61,280 nucleotides of DNA from Candidatus Endomicrobium macrotermitis (GTDB lineage: Bacteria > Elusimicrobiota > Endomicrobiia > Endomicrobiales > Endomicrobiaceae). Shown in pieces: positions 52,076 to 60,358 of this stretch. The notes beneath the pieces are model-generated. The model did not search any database. It had not been told where the DNA came from and saw nothing but the letters and a program-made list of their open reading frames with translations. The position numbers and the translations under genes are program-made. Positions within the stretch are counted from its first letter, which is position 1. Each line of letters starts with the position of its first letter. The stretch is taken from positions 1 to 61,280 of the forward strand of contig JAISVT010000051.1 of the NCBI GenBank assembly GCA_031271405.1, in the 5' to 3' direction.

Positions 52076-53314
52076 ATGATTTTAATATTGGATTTCGGTT
52101 CTGAAAACACCCGGCTTATTGCAAAAAGAGTCAGGGAAGAGAAGGTTTATTGCGAAATTTATCCCGGAAATAAACCCGCTTCGGAGTTTGGCGGGCTTAA
52201 AAATTTAAAGGGCGTAATTTTATCCGGTAAGGCTAAAGGCGCGTTTCGCCCTGACGCCAAAATCTTCAAATCGGGCATTCCTGTTTGTTCGGAAGATAAA
52301 CTTTTGTCCGGCAAAAACCTTAAAAACTTTATTTTCAACGTTTGTAAAGAAAAGCGCGACTGGACGATGAAGGCTTACATTGCCGAAGAAGTTAAACGGG
52401 TCAAAGAGCAGATCGGAAACGGTAAGGTATTATGCGCGCTTTCCGGCGGAGTTGATTCTTCTGTGGCTGCGGTTTTGCTTCACAAAGCAATAGGGAAAAA
52501 ATTGTTTTGCGTGTATGTCGACCACGGTTTGCAAAAACTCGGAGAAACGGAAAGGGTAAAAAAGATTTTCGGCAAAAAATTCGGCAAAAATCTGACTATC
52601 GTCGACGCTAAAAAGATTTTTCTCGGAAAACTTAAAGGCGTTACCGATCCCGAGCGGAAAAGAAAAATAATAGGGCATACGTTTATAGAGGTTTTTGACA
52701 GGGAAGCAAAAAAATTAAAAGGCATAGATTTTCTTCTTCAGGGCACGATTTACCCGGACGTAATAGAGAGCGTTTCGGTAAAAGGGTCTAAAACTCCCGT
52801 AAAAAGCCATCATAACGTAGGCGGTTTGCCCGAGAAAATGAAAATGAAGCTCGTTGAGCCGCTGAAATTTTTGTTTAAAGACGAAGTAAGGGCTTTGGGC
52901 AGGGAACTCGGAATGCCCGAAGAAATTATATCGAGGCAGCCTTTGCCCGGTCCCGGTCTTGCCGTGCGCTGTATCGGCGATATTACGGAAGAAAAACTGA
53001 GAATATTGAAAGAAGCCGATTACATAGTAACGCAGGAAATAAGAAAAGCGGGACTCTATGAAAAAATATGGCAGTCTTTTGCAATAATTTTGCCCGTAAA
53101 AACAGTAGGAGTTAAGTCCGGCGCGAGAACTTACGAACACGTGATAGTTGTAAGGGCAGTAAATTCCCAAGACGCCATGACTGCGGAGTGGGTAAAACTT
53201 CCTTATGAGCTGCTTGACACCATATCTTCAAGAGTCATAAACGAAGTAAACGGCGCTAACAGGGTAGTTTACGACATCTCGAACAAGCCGCCGGCTACTA
53301 TCGAATGGGAATAA
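52076..53314 (+). CDS. guaA: GMP synthase lacking the glutaminase core
   Basis: Converts XMP to GMP. The 412-residue product is about 100 shorter than normal. Residues 1-70 keep the beginning of the class I glutaminase domain (ILILDFGSENTRLIAKRVRE, GVILSG, PDAKIFKSGIPV). The following nucleophile-elbow Cys and the His-Glu pair are missing: residue 71 jumps to a sequence matching the domain end (LKNFIFNVCKEKRDWT). The ATP pyrophosphatase domain is complete, with LSGGVDSS at 122-129, and the dimerisation domain ends PPATIEWE. It should work only with free ammonia or a separate glutaminase subunit. Confidence 0.93.
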   Translation: MILILDFGSENTRLIAKRVREEKVYCEIYPGNKPASEFGGLKNLKGVILSGKAKGAFRPDAKIFKSGIPVCSEDKLLSGKNLKNFIFNVCKEKRDWTMKAYIAEEVKRVKEQIGNGKVLCALSGGVDSSVAAVLLHKAIGKKLFCVYVDHGLQKLGETERVKKIFGKKFGKNLTIVDAKKIFLGKLKGVTDPERKRKIIGHTFIEVFDREAKKLKGIDFLLQGTIYPDVIESVSVKGSKTPVKSHHNVGGLPEKMKMKLVEPLKFLFKDEVRALGRELGMPEEIISRQPLPGPGLAVRCIGDITEEKLRILKEADYIVTQEIRKAGLYEKIWQSFAIILPVKTVGVKSGARTYEHVIVVRAVNSQDAMTAEWVKLPYELLDTISSRVINEVNGANRVVYDISNKPPATIEWE

Positions 53315-53385
53315 GACGTATAGGCCGGGTTTTTTGTGCCTGCTGTGCCGCCTAAACGCAAAAGGACTACGCTTCTACGGATGCT

Positions 53386-54249
53386 ATGAAGAAAAAGAAA
53401 ATTAAGCGATATAGAGCCGGTAAGTCAAAATTGCAAAGTCTTATTTCCGAAACAAATCCTGTTTATGATAATGACGCTTTGAATGTAAATGGCAGCGATG
53501 TTAATGTTGATTCTCTTTGGCTTATAAAAGAACGGGATAAGAGCGGAAAACATAAAAATGTTTATCACGGCAATTTTATTCCTCAAATTCCAAACCAGCT
53601 TATACGCCGCTATACAAACGAAAACGATGTTGTTTTAGAGCCGTTTGCCGGTTCCGGGACTACGCTTTTTGAATGCGAGCGGTTAAATCGCAAGTATGTC
53701 GGATTTGACATAAACTCCGAAATAGTAGATTATGTTAAAGGCGAAATGTCTGAAAGCGCGTATAAAAATTACGCTTTATGCTATGGCGATGTTTTGGACA
53801 AAGACAAGATAGAAAACGATTATTCGGCGGCTAAAAAGAAATTAAAATTTGACTCGGCGCAGTTTGTGATTATGCATCCGCCGTATATGGATATAGTGAA
53901 GTTTACGCAGAATAAGAATGATTTGTCGCAAATAGGCGATATTAAACTGTTTGTTGAAAAATTCAAAATGGTATGTCAAAATATTTTGCCGTTTTTAGAG
54001 ACAAACAAGTATTTTGCTCTGGTAATCGGCGATGTTTATAAAAAAAGCGAAGTTGTGCCGTTGAGTTTTTACTGCATGGATATGCTCAAACGCAACTTTA
54101 AGATAAAATTAAAGGGCATAATTGTAAAGAATATCGAAGGCAATCGAGGGAAATTGGGACAAGCCGGAATTTGGAAATACAGAGCGTTGAAAAGCGACTA
54201 CTTTTTGTTTAAACATGAATATGTTTTTGTTTTCAAAAAGGAATTTTAG
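53386..54249 (+). CDS. DNA methyltransferase (N4/N6 amino type) of an R-M cassette
   Basis: A 287-residue SAM-dependent methyltransferase. Motif X-like IPNQLIRRY leads into motif I EPFAGSGTTLFEC (near residue 87), and motif IV appears as MHPPYMD (near residue 165), an HPPY version of the N4-cytosine/N6-adenine class. The order X-I-IV is the gamma-like arrangement. It starts a three-gene cassette with an HNH-type nuclease and a second methyltransferase. The cassette has more A/T-ending codons than its neighbours, suggesting transfer. Confidence 0.85.
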   Translation: MKKKKIKRYRAGKSKLQSLISETNPVYDNDALNVNGSDVNVDSLWLIKERDKSGKHKNVYHGNFIPQIPNQLIRRYTNENDVVLEPFAGSGTTLFECERLNRKYVGFDINSEIVDYVKGEMSESAYKNYALCYGDVLDKDKIENDYSAAKKKLKFDSAQFVIMHPPYMDIVKFTQNKNDLSQIGDIKLFVEKFKMVCQNILPFLETNKYFALVIGDVYKKSEVVPLSFYCMDMLKRNFKIKLKGIIVKNIEGNRGKLGQAGIWKYRALKSDYFLFKHEYVFVFKKEF

Positions 54250-54251
54250 AC

Positions 54252-54914
54252 ATGACAAAAACAGAATTGTTTTTAGAACTTGCAAAACCCGATAAAAACG
54301 GAAAAAGCCGCTGGGTAAACGTTTCTGAATTTACCGGTAAATATAGCGGTTTGCAGCTTAGCAACGGTTTGGATTTCGGGAGAGGCAGTTCGCCGCTGGC
54401 AAAGAAATACATAGTAGAAAAGCAAAAGAAAGGTTCTAAAATTACGGCTATCCGTTTAAGCGGATTTAACGAAGTGAAAATATTCAATCAAAATATTCGC
54501 CAAGATATCAAAGAGTATTACAGAACAAAAAATTGCGTAATGCTTGGGATTAACGGAAAATCCGAAAATACAAAAATAGAGATTGATCATAAAGAAGGCA
54601 GAAAAGATAACGCACGGGTATCAAATTTAGCGACTCAAAAGCGCGAAGACTTTCAGCCTCTCTGTAAGGCGGCAAACGACGTTAAGCGCCAAATTTGCAA
54701 ACAATGCAAGCAGACCGATAAACGCTGGGATGCAAAAAATATCAAAGGCAATCCGTATTCTTTTTATGACGGAGACAGTAAATACACGAAAGAACTCGGC
54801 TGCAAAGGTTGTTATCAGTACGACCCTGTCGAATACAGAAAAGAAAGTGTCAGGAAAATCAGCAAAGAAGCCGCCGATTATGTGTCTAAAAAATTATTTT
54901 CGGAAGAAAAATGA
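54252..54914 (+). CDS. HNH-type restriction endonuclease candidate
   Basis: A 220-residue protein. Residues about 110-160 contain an HNH/beta-beta-alpha-metal pattern: IEIDHKEGRKDNARVSN followed by DFQPLCKAANDVKRQICKQC. A further Cys pair, ELGCKGCYQYDP, lies near 180; the four Cys may bind structural zinc. The N-terminal part would recognise DNA. It lies between two methyltransferase genes, two bases after the first and overlapping the second by four, the standard context for a type II restriction enzyme. Its recognition sequence cannot be read. Confidence 0.75.
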   Translation: MTKTELFLELAKPDKNGKSRWVNVSEFTGKYSGLQLSNGLDFGRGSSPLAKKYIVEKQKKGSKITAIRLSGFNEVKIFNQNIRQDIKEYYRTKNCVMLGINGKSENTKIEIDHKEGRKDNARVSNLATQKREDFQPLCKAANDVKRQICKQCKQTDKRWDAKNIKGNPYSFYDGDSKYTKELGCKGCYQYDPVEYRKESVRKISKEAADYVSKKLFSEEK

Positions 54915-55915
54915 ACTACATCGGTTCAAAACTTAAATTGTCGCCGTTTATAAAAGAAACGATTTGCGCGGTTGCGGGCAAAGATTTGTCGCAAAAGGTT
55001 TTTTGCGATTTGTTTGCCGGTACGGGGATTGTCGGGCGTGTTTTTAAAAAGGAAGTTCGTCAGGTAATAAGCAACGACTGCGAATATTACAGCTATGTTT
55101 TAAATAAAAACTACATTGAAAATCATAAACGGTTGGATTTTCGAAAATACATTGACGGATTAAACGGCGTCAAACCTATAGAGACCGGATTTATCTATAA
55201 AAATTATTGTTTGGGAAGCGGCAGCAAAAGACAGTATTTTAGCGATGATAACGGCAAGAAAATAGACGCTGTAAGGCAAAAAATAGAAACTTGGTCGTCA
55301 AATAAAGAGATAAGTAAGAATTTATATTATTTTTTGCTTTCTTCGCTTCTTGAAGCCGCCGATAAAGTGGCGAATACGGCTTCTGTTTACGGCGCTTTTT
55401 TAAAAAAATTGAAAAAATCGGCGCAAAAAAAAATTTTTTTAGAGCCTGCTATGTTTGACTTAAATGCCAACGAACATAAAGTTTATAATAAGGACGCAAA
55501 CTCTTTAATCAAAACAATATCGGGCGACATTTTATACCTTGACCCGCCTTATAATGAGAGGCAATACGGGGCGAATTATCATCTGTTAAATACAATTGCA
55601 AAATATGACGATTTTATTCCGAAAGGAAAAACCGGATTAAGAGATTATGAACGTTCTTCTTACTGCGTTAAAAAAGGCGTTGCAAAAGAATTCGGCGATT
55701 TAATTGAAAATGCAAAGTTTAAATATATATTTTTAAGCTACAATAATGAAGGTTTAATGAGTCCGAAAGATATTAAGGCGATAATGTCAAAGTATGGGAA
55801 ATACGGCGTAGCCAAACAGCGGTATCAGAGATTTAAGGCGGATAAAACGGAGAATAGAAATCATACTGCGGTTTCAACGCAAGAGTATTTGCATATTTTA
55901 CAAAAAAACAAATAA
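54911..55915 (+). CDS. D12-class adenine DNA methyltransferase
   Basis: A 334-residue N6-adenine methyltransferase of the Dam-like D12 class. Motif X is MNYIGSKLKLSPFI, motif I FCDLFAGTGIVG, and motif IV DPPYNERQYGANYH (near residue 215). The DPPYNxRQY variant is typical of restriction-associated enzymes. It overlaps the nuclease gene by four bases. Together with the first, unrelated methyltransferase it suggests that each strand of an asymmetric site has its own enzyme. Its stop overlaps the pstS start by one base. Confidence 0.9.
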   Translation: MNYIGSKLKLSPFIKETICAVAGKDLSQKVFCDLFAGTGIVGRVFKKEVRQVISNDCEYYSYVLNKNYIENHKRLDFRKYIDGLNGVKPIETGFIYKNYCLGSGSKRQYFSDDNGKKIDAVRQKIETWSSNKEISKNLYYFLLSSLLEAADKVANTASVYGAFLKKLKKSAQKKIFLEPAMFDLNANEHKVYNKDANSLIKTISGDILYLDPPYNERQYGANYHLLNTIAKYDDFIPKGKTGLRDYERSSYCVKKGVAKEFGDLIENAKFKYIFLSYNNEGLMSPKDIKAIMSKYGKYGVAKQRYQRFKADKTENRNHTAVSTQEYLHILQKNK

Positions 55916-56796
55916 TGAGAATATCAAAAAGTTTACTATTATTTTTAGCGTGCTTCCTGTTTTTTTCCTGCTCCCGCCCCGGTGAAAAAGGCGGGGAGTA
56001 TGCGGCGTCAATACAAATAAAGGGCTCCGATACGATAGTCAATCTTATCCAGGTTTGGGCCGAAAAGTTTGTGGAAGAAAACCCTTCCTATAACATAGGC
56101 GTTACGGGCGGCGGTTCGGGAACCGGTTTTGCCGCTTTGATAAACGGAACCTGCGACATAGCGATGTCGTCAAGAAAAATAGAAGATAAAGAAACCGCGC
56201 AGGCTGCCGAAAAGAACGTAACCCCGGTTGAATTTATCGTAGGGCTCGACGGTTTGGCGATACTTATAAACAAAAATAATCCCGTGGACAAGCTGACTTT
56301 GGAACAGCTGCGGGATATTTTTATGGCAAAAATTACAAACTGGAAAGAAGTCGGCGGAGAAGACAGAAAAATAGTCATTCTTTCCCGCGAAAGCAATTCC
56401 GGCACGCATATGTTTTTCAAAGAACACGTTTTAAGGCATAACGATAAAAATGCAAAAGAAGAATTCGCGCCTGTCTCTCTGCTTATGCCGTCGTCTCAGG
56501 CCATATATGACGAAGTTTATCAGAATCCCAACGCTTTGGGCTATGTCGGAATGGGTTTTATAAACGATGAAGTCAAAGCGGTTTCTGTAGCAGTAAACGA
56601 AAACAGCGGGTATTTTTATCCGAATAACGACAATGTAATTGCCGGTAAATATCCGATATCAAGGCCTTTGTTTCTTTATACAAACGGCCTGCCGCGGGAT
56701 CTTGTCGAAAAATTCATAGACTACGCTTTATCGGACGAAGGGCAAAAAATCGTCGCGGAAACGGATTTCGTGCCGATAAATCAAAAAGGCGAATAA
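55915..56796 (+). CDS. pstS: Phosphate-binding lipoprotein PstS
   Basis: Periplasmic receptor of the high-affinity phosphate importer. The 293-residue protein has a lipoprotein signal with lipobox FFSC near residue 20, so it is anchored in the membrane. Mature features of PstS: KGSDTIVNLIQVWAEKF, GGGSGTGFAALINGTCDIAMSSR, and SNSGTHMFFKEHV. It starts exactly at the end of the restriction cassette, which must therefore lie just upstream of the pst promoter or be co-transcribed with it. pstC follows with a one-base overlap. Confidence 0.95.
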   Translation: MRISKSLLLFLACFLFFSCSRPGEKGGEYAASIQIKGSDTIVNLIQVWAEKFVEENPSYNIGVTGGGSGTGFAALINGTCDIAMSSRKIEDKETAQAAEKNVTPVEFIVGLDGLAILINKNNPVDKLTLEQLRDIFMAKITNWKEVGGEDRKIVILSRESNSGTHMFFKEHVLRHNDKNAKEEFAPVSLLMPSSQAIYDEVYQNPNALGYVGMGFINDEVKAVSVAVNENSGYFYPNNDNVIAGKYPISRPLFLYTNGLPRDLVEKFIDYALSDEGQKIVAETDFVPINQKGE

Positions 56797-57662
56797 TGAG
56801 AAAAACCATAGATTCCATAATAGAAACCATAATTTTTATATGCGGCATACTGTCTATAGTTTTTGTCGTGATGATATTCGGTTTTCTGCTTAAGGAAGGG
56901 TTTGCTTTCTTTAAAGAGTTCGGCGTTATAAGTTTTATAACCGGAAAATTGTGGTATCCTACCTCCGATCCGGCAAAATTCGGCATACTTTCCCTGATAA
57001 TCGGTTCGCTTTTGGTGACAGCGGGAGCGTGCGTAATAGCGGTACCCATAGGCATTATGTCGGCTTTGTATATTTCCGAAATTGCCCCTAGCGGCGTCAA
57101 GGACGTTTTAAAATCCTGCGTAGAGCTTATGGCCGCGGTGCCGAGCGTTGTTATAGGTTTTGTCGGTATGGTCACGTTTGTTCCGCTTGTGCGGGCTGTT
57201 TTTGATATTCCTACGGGGCTTACGGCTTTTTCGGGTTCTGTGATGCTTGCGTTTATGGCAATGCCTACCATTGTCACCATATCCGAAGACGCCATCCGTT
57301 CTGTTCCGTGGTCGTATAAAGAAGGAGCGCTGGCTTTGGGCGCGACAAAATGGCAGGCAATACGCCGGATAGTTTTAAAAGCCGCGATGCCGGGGATCAT
57401 AGCGGCGATAATGCTCGGAATCGGGCGCGTTGTCGGCGAAACCATGGCTGTTATGATGATAACCGGAAACGCAGCCCATATACCTCATTCTATTTTTGAG
57501 CCCGTCAGGACAATGACTGCGACGATAGCAGCGGAAATGGGCGAAACCGTGAGAGGCGGAATGCATTACAGATCATTGTTCGCCATAGGGCTCGTTTTGT
57601 TTGTCATTACGTTTATAGTGAATTTTATAGCAGACTTATTTTTGGGAAAAAGCAAGAAATGA
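56796..57662 (+). CDS. pstC: Phosphate ABC transporter permease PstC
   Basis: One of two membrane subunits of the phosphate importer. The 288-residue product has about six membrane segments. The cytoplasmic ABC-coupling (EAA-type) loop is SYKEGALALGATKWQAIRRIVLKAAMPGI, followed by GETMAVMMITGNA. The wider N-terminal half is as usual for PstC. It is paired with pstA, separated by a 76-base repeat-like spacer. The asymmetric membrane pair is normal; the ATPase pair downstream is not. Confidence 0.93.
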   Translation: MRKTIDSIIETIIFICGILSIVFVVMIFGFLLKEGFAFFKEFGVISFITGKLWYPTSDPAKFGILSLIIGSLLVTAGACVIAVPIGIMSALYISEIAPSGVKDVLKSCVELMAAVPSVVIGFVGMVTFVPLVRAVFDIPTGLTAFSGSVMLAFMAMPTIVTISEDAIRSVPWSYKEGALALGATKWQAIRRIVLKAAMPGIIAAIMLGIGRVVGETMAVMMITGNAAHIPHSIFEPVRTMTATIAAEMGETVRGGMHYRSLFAIGLVLFVITFIVNFIADLFLGKSKK

Positions 57663-57730
57663 TGCATGGAAGTTCAGACGCACGGATGCATAGCAGCGGC
57701 AAAAGCGGCTGAGTTGCCTGAAAAACGGAG
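57663..57730. repeat. GC-rich spacer between pstC and pstA
   Basis: Contains GACGCACGGATGCATAGCAGCGGCAAAAGCGGCTG. The CAGC...GCTG hairpin and the CGGCAAAAGC core resemble the core of the dispersed elements. The pstA GGAG follows. Confidence 0.35.
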
Positions 57731-57738
57731 TTTTTTCA

Positions 57739-58593
57739 TTGTTAAAACTAAATCCTAAACTGTCTCAGAAAATTTCATATTCTGTTTTGCTTTTTGCGAC
57801 GATACTTGCCATTATACCGGTATCGGTCATTGTTTTTATCATTATAAAAAACGGCGCTTCGGCGATAACCTGGGAATTTTTGACCGCCATGCCTAAAGAC
57901 GGAATGAGAGGCGGCGGGATTTTTCCCGCAATAATAGGCACGCTTTCGATAGTTTTGTGCGCGATAGCCGTCACTTTGCCTATAGGAGTGTGCGCGGCCA
58001 TATATTTAAACGAGTACGCAAAAGATAATCTGCTCACCAGAATTATAAAGCTTGCAATCGTAAACCTTGCCGGAGTCCCGTCAGTCGTTTACGGTTTGTT
58101 CGGGCTGGGGATTTTCGTAATGTTTTTAAAGCTCGGCGTTTCGATTATTGCCGGCGCTTTGACTTTGTCCATAATGGAATTGCCGGTAATTATAACTACG
58201 GCAAGAGGCGCGCTTAACAGCGTGCCGTATTCTTTCAGGGAAGCAAGTTTGTCTTTGGGCGTAAGCCGCTGGCAGACTATAAGGCATGTTGTTTTACCCA
58301 ACGCTTTGCCGGGTATTTTGACCGGCGCAATTTTGAGCATAGCAAGAATTTCTGGAGAAACCGCCCCTATAATGTTTACGGCCGCGGCTTTTTATGTTCC
58401 GCATCTTCCGAAATCCGCTTTTGACCAGGTTATGGCTTTGCCGTACCATCTGTATATTATTTCGACGCAGATACCCAATATGCCCAAAAACATAATTTTC
58501 GGCACAGCTTTGGTTTTATTGATGATGGTTCTGTCTATGAGCTTATTTGCGATAATCGCAAGAATATATTTCAGAAAACGCAGGAAATGGTGA
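57739..58593 (+). CDS. pstA: Phosphate ABC transporter permease PstA
   Basis: Second membrane subunit of the phosphate importer, 284 residues with about six membrane helices. The ABC-coupling loop is PYSFREASLSLGVSRWQTIRHVVLPNALPGI, followed by SGETAPIMFTAAAF. The start is a TTG with GGAG eight bases upstream. It is followed 62 bases later by the first ATPase gene. Confidence 0.93.
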   Translation: MLKLNPKLSQKISYSVLLFATILAIIPVSVIVFIIIKNGASAITWEFLTAMPKDGMRGGGIFPAIIGTLSIVLCAIAVTLPIGVCAAIYLNEYAKDNLLTRIIKLAIVNLAGVPSVVYGLFGLGIFVMFLKLGVSIIAGALTLSIMELPVIITTARGALNSVPYSFREASLSLGVSRWQTIRHVVLPNALPGILTGAILSIARISGETAPIMFTAAAFYVPHLPKSAFDQVMALPYHLYIISTQIPNMPKNIIFGTALVLLMMVLSMSLFAIIARIYFRKRRKW

Positions 58594-58655
58594 TAAAGGC
58601 AGAAGTCCGGCAAAGACTTTTGGCAGGGTGTTGCCGGGCTGCCGATAAGGAATAA

Positions 58656-59405
58656 ATGGATAAAATAAAAGTTGAAGATTTAAATTGTTTTTACGGCGGT
58701 CAGCGCGTTTTGGAATCGTTGAATATCAACGTTATAAAAAACGAGATATTGACGATTATAGGGCCCGCAAACAGCGGTAAAACCACTTTTTTGAGAACTC
58801 TTAACAGAATGAACGATCTGGATGCGAATTATTCACGTAAAGGTTCGGTGTTTCTTGACGAAGACAATATTTTCCATATGAATATGGAAAAGCTCAGAAG
58901 GCGCGTGGGAATGCTTTTTGCAATGCCGATACCGCTTCCCATGACGATTTATGAAAATATAGTGTACGCTCCCAAAAGGCTGGGAATCGCAAATAAAAAA
59001 AGCGATCAGGACGCGGTAGTGGAACAGGCGTTAAAAGACGCTTCTTTATGGAACGAAGTGAAAGACAGGCTCGATTCTTCCGCCATGAAACTTTCCGGCG
59101 GCCAGCAGCAGAGGCTTTGCATAGCAAGAATACTTGCCATAAACCCCGAAGTTATTTTGTTTGACGAGCCGAGTTCCGGGCTTGACCCTATTTCTACGGC
59201 GAAAGTCGAAGAATCTATGATTGAACTGAAAAAAAAATATACCATTGTTCTCGTTACAAACAATGTAAAACAGGCTTCAAGGGTGGGAGACAGAACCGCG
59301 TTTTTTCTTATGGGCAAACTCATAGAAATCGATAAAACCGGAACGATGTTCGTGTCCCCGAAACAGAAACAGACGGAAGATTATATAACCGGAAGGTTCG
59401 GATAA
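58656..59405 (+). CDS. PstB-like ATPase 1, lacking Q-loop Gln and H-loop His
   Basis: ABC ATPase of the phosphate importer, 249 residues. Walker A is GPANSGKTT (36-44), an unusual sequence that still fits GxxxxGKT. The signature LSGGQ (146-150) and Walker B ILFDEP with the catalytic Glu171 are intact. However, the Q-loop reads VGMLFAMP with Ala89 in place of Gln, and the H-loop reads VTNN with Asn202 in place of the switch His. PstB normally has both. These losses would disable its own hydrolytic half. A second pstB-like gene follows, keeping exactly these residues but losing the signature. Confidence 0.9.
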   Translation: MDKIKVEDLNCFYGGQRVLESLNINVIKNEILTIIGPANSGKTTFLRTLNRMNDLDANYSRKGSVFLDEDNIFHMNMEKLRRRVGMLFAMPIPLPMTIYENIVYAPKRLGIANKKSDQDAVVEQALKDASLWNEVKDRLDSSAMKLSGGQQQRLCIARILAINPEVILFDEPSSGLDPISTAKVEESMIELKKKYTIVLVTNNVKQASRVGDRTAFFLMGKLIEIDKTGTMFVSPKQKQTEDYITGRFG

Positions 59406-59409
59406 CGGA

Positions 59410-59490
59410 AGTTAACAAAGTACAAACAACAATTAAAAGGCGGAAAGTTTTTGCCGTTAATTGTTATTGATTATAATTTGTAATTTGGAG
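59410..59490. repeat. Dispersed palindromic repeat between the two pstB-like genes
   Basis: AACAATTAA (59428-59436) pairs with TTAATTGTT (59457-59465), with GGCGGAAAGTTTTTGCCG between; right arm TGATTATAATTTGTAATT. It ends in the GGAG ribosome binding site of the downstream gene. Confidence 0.7.
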
Positions 59491-59495
59491 TTTTT

Positions 59496-60254
59496 GTGGC
59501 AACAAAAATAGAAATAAAAAAATTTAATCTTTGGTATACCGATTTTCATGCGCTTAAAGACATAAGCATAAATATCGAAGAAAAGCGCATTACAGCGATG
59601 ATAGGCCCTTCGGGATGCGGGAAATCCACGCTTTTGCGTTCGATAAACAGAATAAACGATACTATCGAAGGCGTGCGTGTAAGCGGCGAAATCAATATCG
59701 GCGGAACAAATATTTACGACGATAAAACCGACGTTGATTTTTTGAGGAGGAACGTAGGGATGGTTTTCCAGCGCCCTAATCCTTTCCCGATTTCCATTTA
59801 TGAAAACGTCGCTTTCGGATTGAAAGTCAACAGAATAGCGTCTAAAAAAGGCGTTATTGACGAAACCGTTGAAGAAAGCCTTAAATCCGTGCTGCTTTGG
59901 GACGATATAAAAAATAAACTTAAAAAATCCGCACTTGAACTTACTTTGGAGCAGCAGCAAAGGCTTTGCATAGCAAGGGTCATAGCCGTGAAACCCGAAA
60001 TTATCCTTTTGGACGAGCCTTGTTCTTCTCTTGATCCGGTCGCGACGCAGAGGATAGAAGAATTGATGATGCAGCTTAAAGAGAAATACACGATAGTTAT
60101 CGTAACACACAATATGCATCAGGCGGCAAGAGTTTCGCACGATACCGCTTTTATGCTGCTGGGCAAGCTTATAGAGTTTGACGTAACCGAGAAAATATTT
60201 ACAAACCCCGCTCAAAAAGAAACGCACGATTATGTCAGCGGAAGGTTCGGATAA
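59496..60254 (+). CDS. PstB-like ATPase 2, with degenerate ABC signature
   Basis: ABC ATPase, 252 residues, GTG start with GGAG upstream. Walker A GPSGCGKST (37-45), Q-loop VGMVFQRP (Gln92), Walker B ILLDEP (Glu174) and H-loop VTHNM (His205) are all canonical. The signature, normally LSGGQ, is LTLEQ (149-153), encoded at 59940-59954. The residues around it (QQQRLCIARV) are normal, so this is a substitution and not a frameshift. With ATPase 1 it can build one fully canonical ATP site and one degenerate site; see findings. Confidence 0.92.
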   Translation: MATKIEIKKFNLWYTDFHALKDISINIEEKRITAMIGPSGCGKSTLLRSINRINDTIEGVRVSGEINIGGTNIYDDKTDVDFLRRNVGMVFQRPNPFPISIYENVAFGLKVNRIASKKGVIDETVEESLKSVLLWDDIKNKLKKSALELTLEQQQRLCIARVIAVKPEIILLDEPCSSLDPVATQRIEELMMQLKEKYTIVIVTHNMHQAARVSHDTAFMLLGKLIEFDVTEKIFTNPAQKETHDYVSGRFG

Positions 60255-60257
60255 AGA

Positions 60258-60344
60258 CAATTATAAATTACGGATTCAAAATTACGAATAAAAAACTGTG
60301 ATTTGGCCGTTGTCGTTGGTTCGTAATTTTGAATTCGTAATTGT
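60258..60344. repeat. Dispersed palindromic repeat upstream of phoU
   Basis: ATTCAAAATTACGAA on the left is matched exactly by the reverse complement TTCGTAATTTTGAAT on the right, with outer CAATTATAAATTAC/CGTAATTG arms and the core TTTGGCCGTTGTCG. It ends just before the phoU GGAGG. Confidence 0.75.
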
Positions 60345-60358
60345 ATTTGGAGGAATTT

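Noticed and set aside
52076-53314. guaA as a frameshifted pseudogene
   Set aside because: The reading frame is continuous from a good start to the family C-terminus; the missing part is a clean internal deletion and the synthetase motifs are intact.
58761-58790. Broken Walker A in ATPase 1
   Set aside because: GPANSGKTT is unusual but still fits GxxxxGKT, so ATP binding is probably kept; only the Q- and H-loop changes are claimed.
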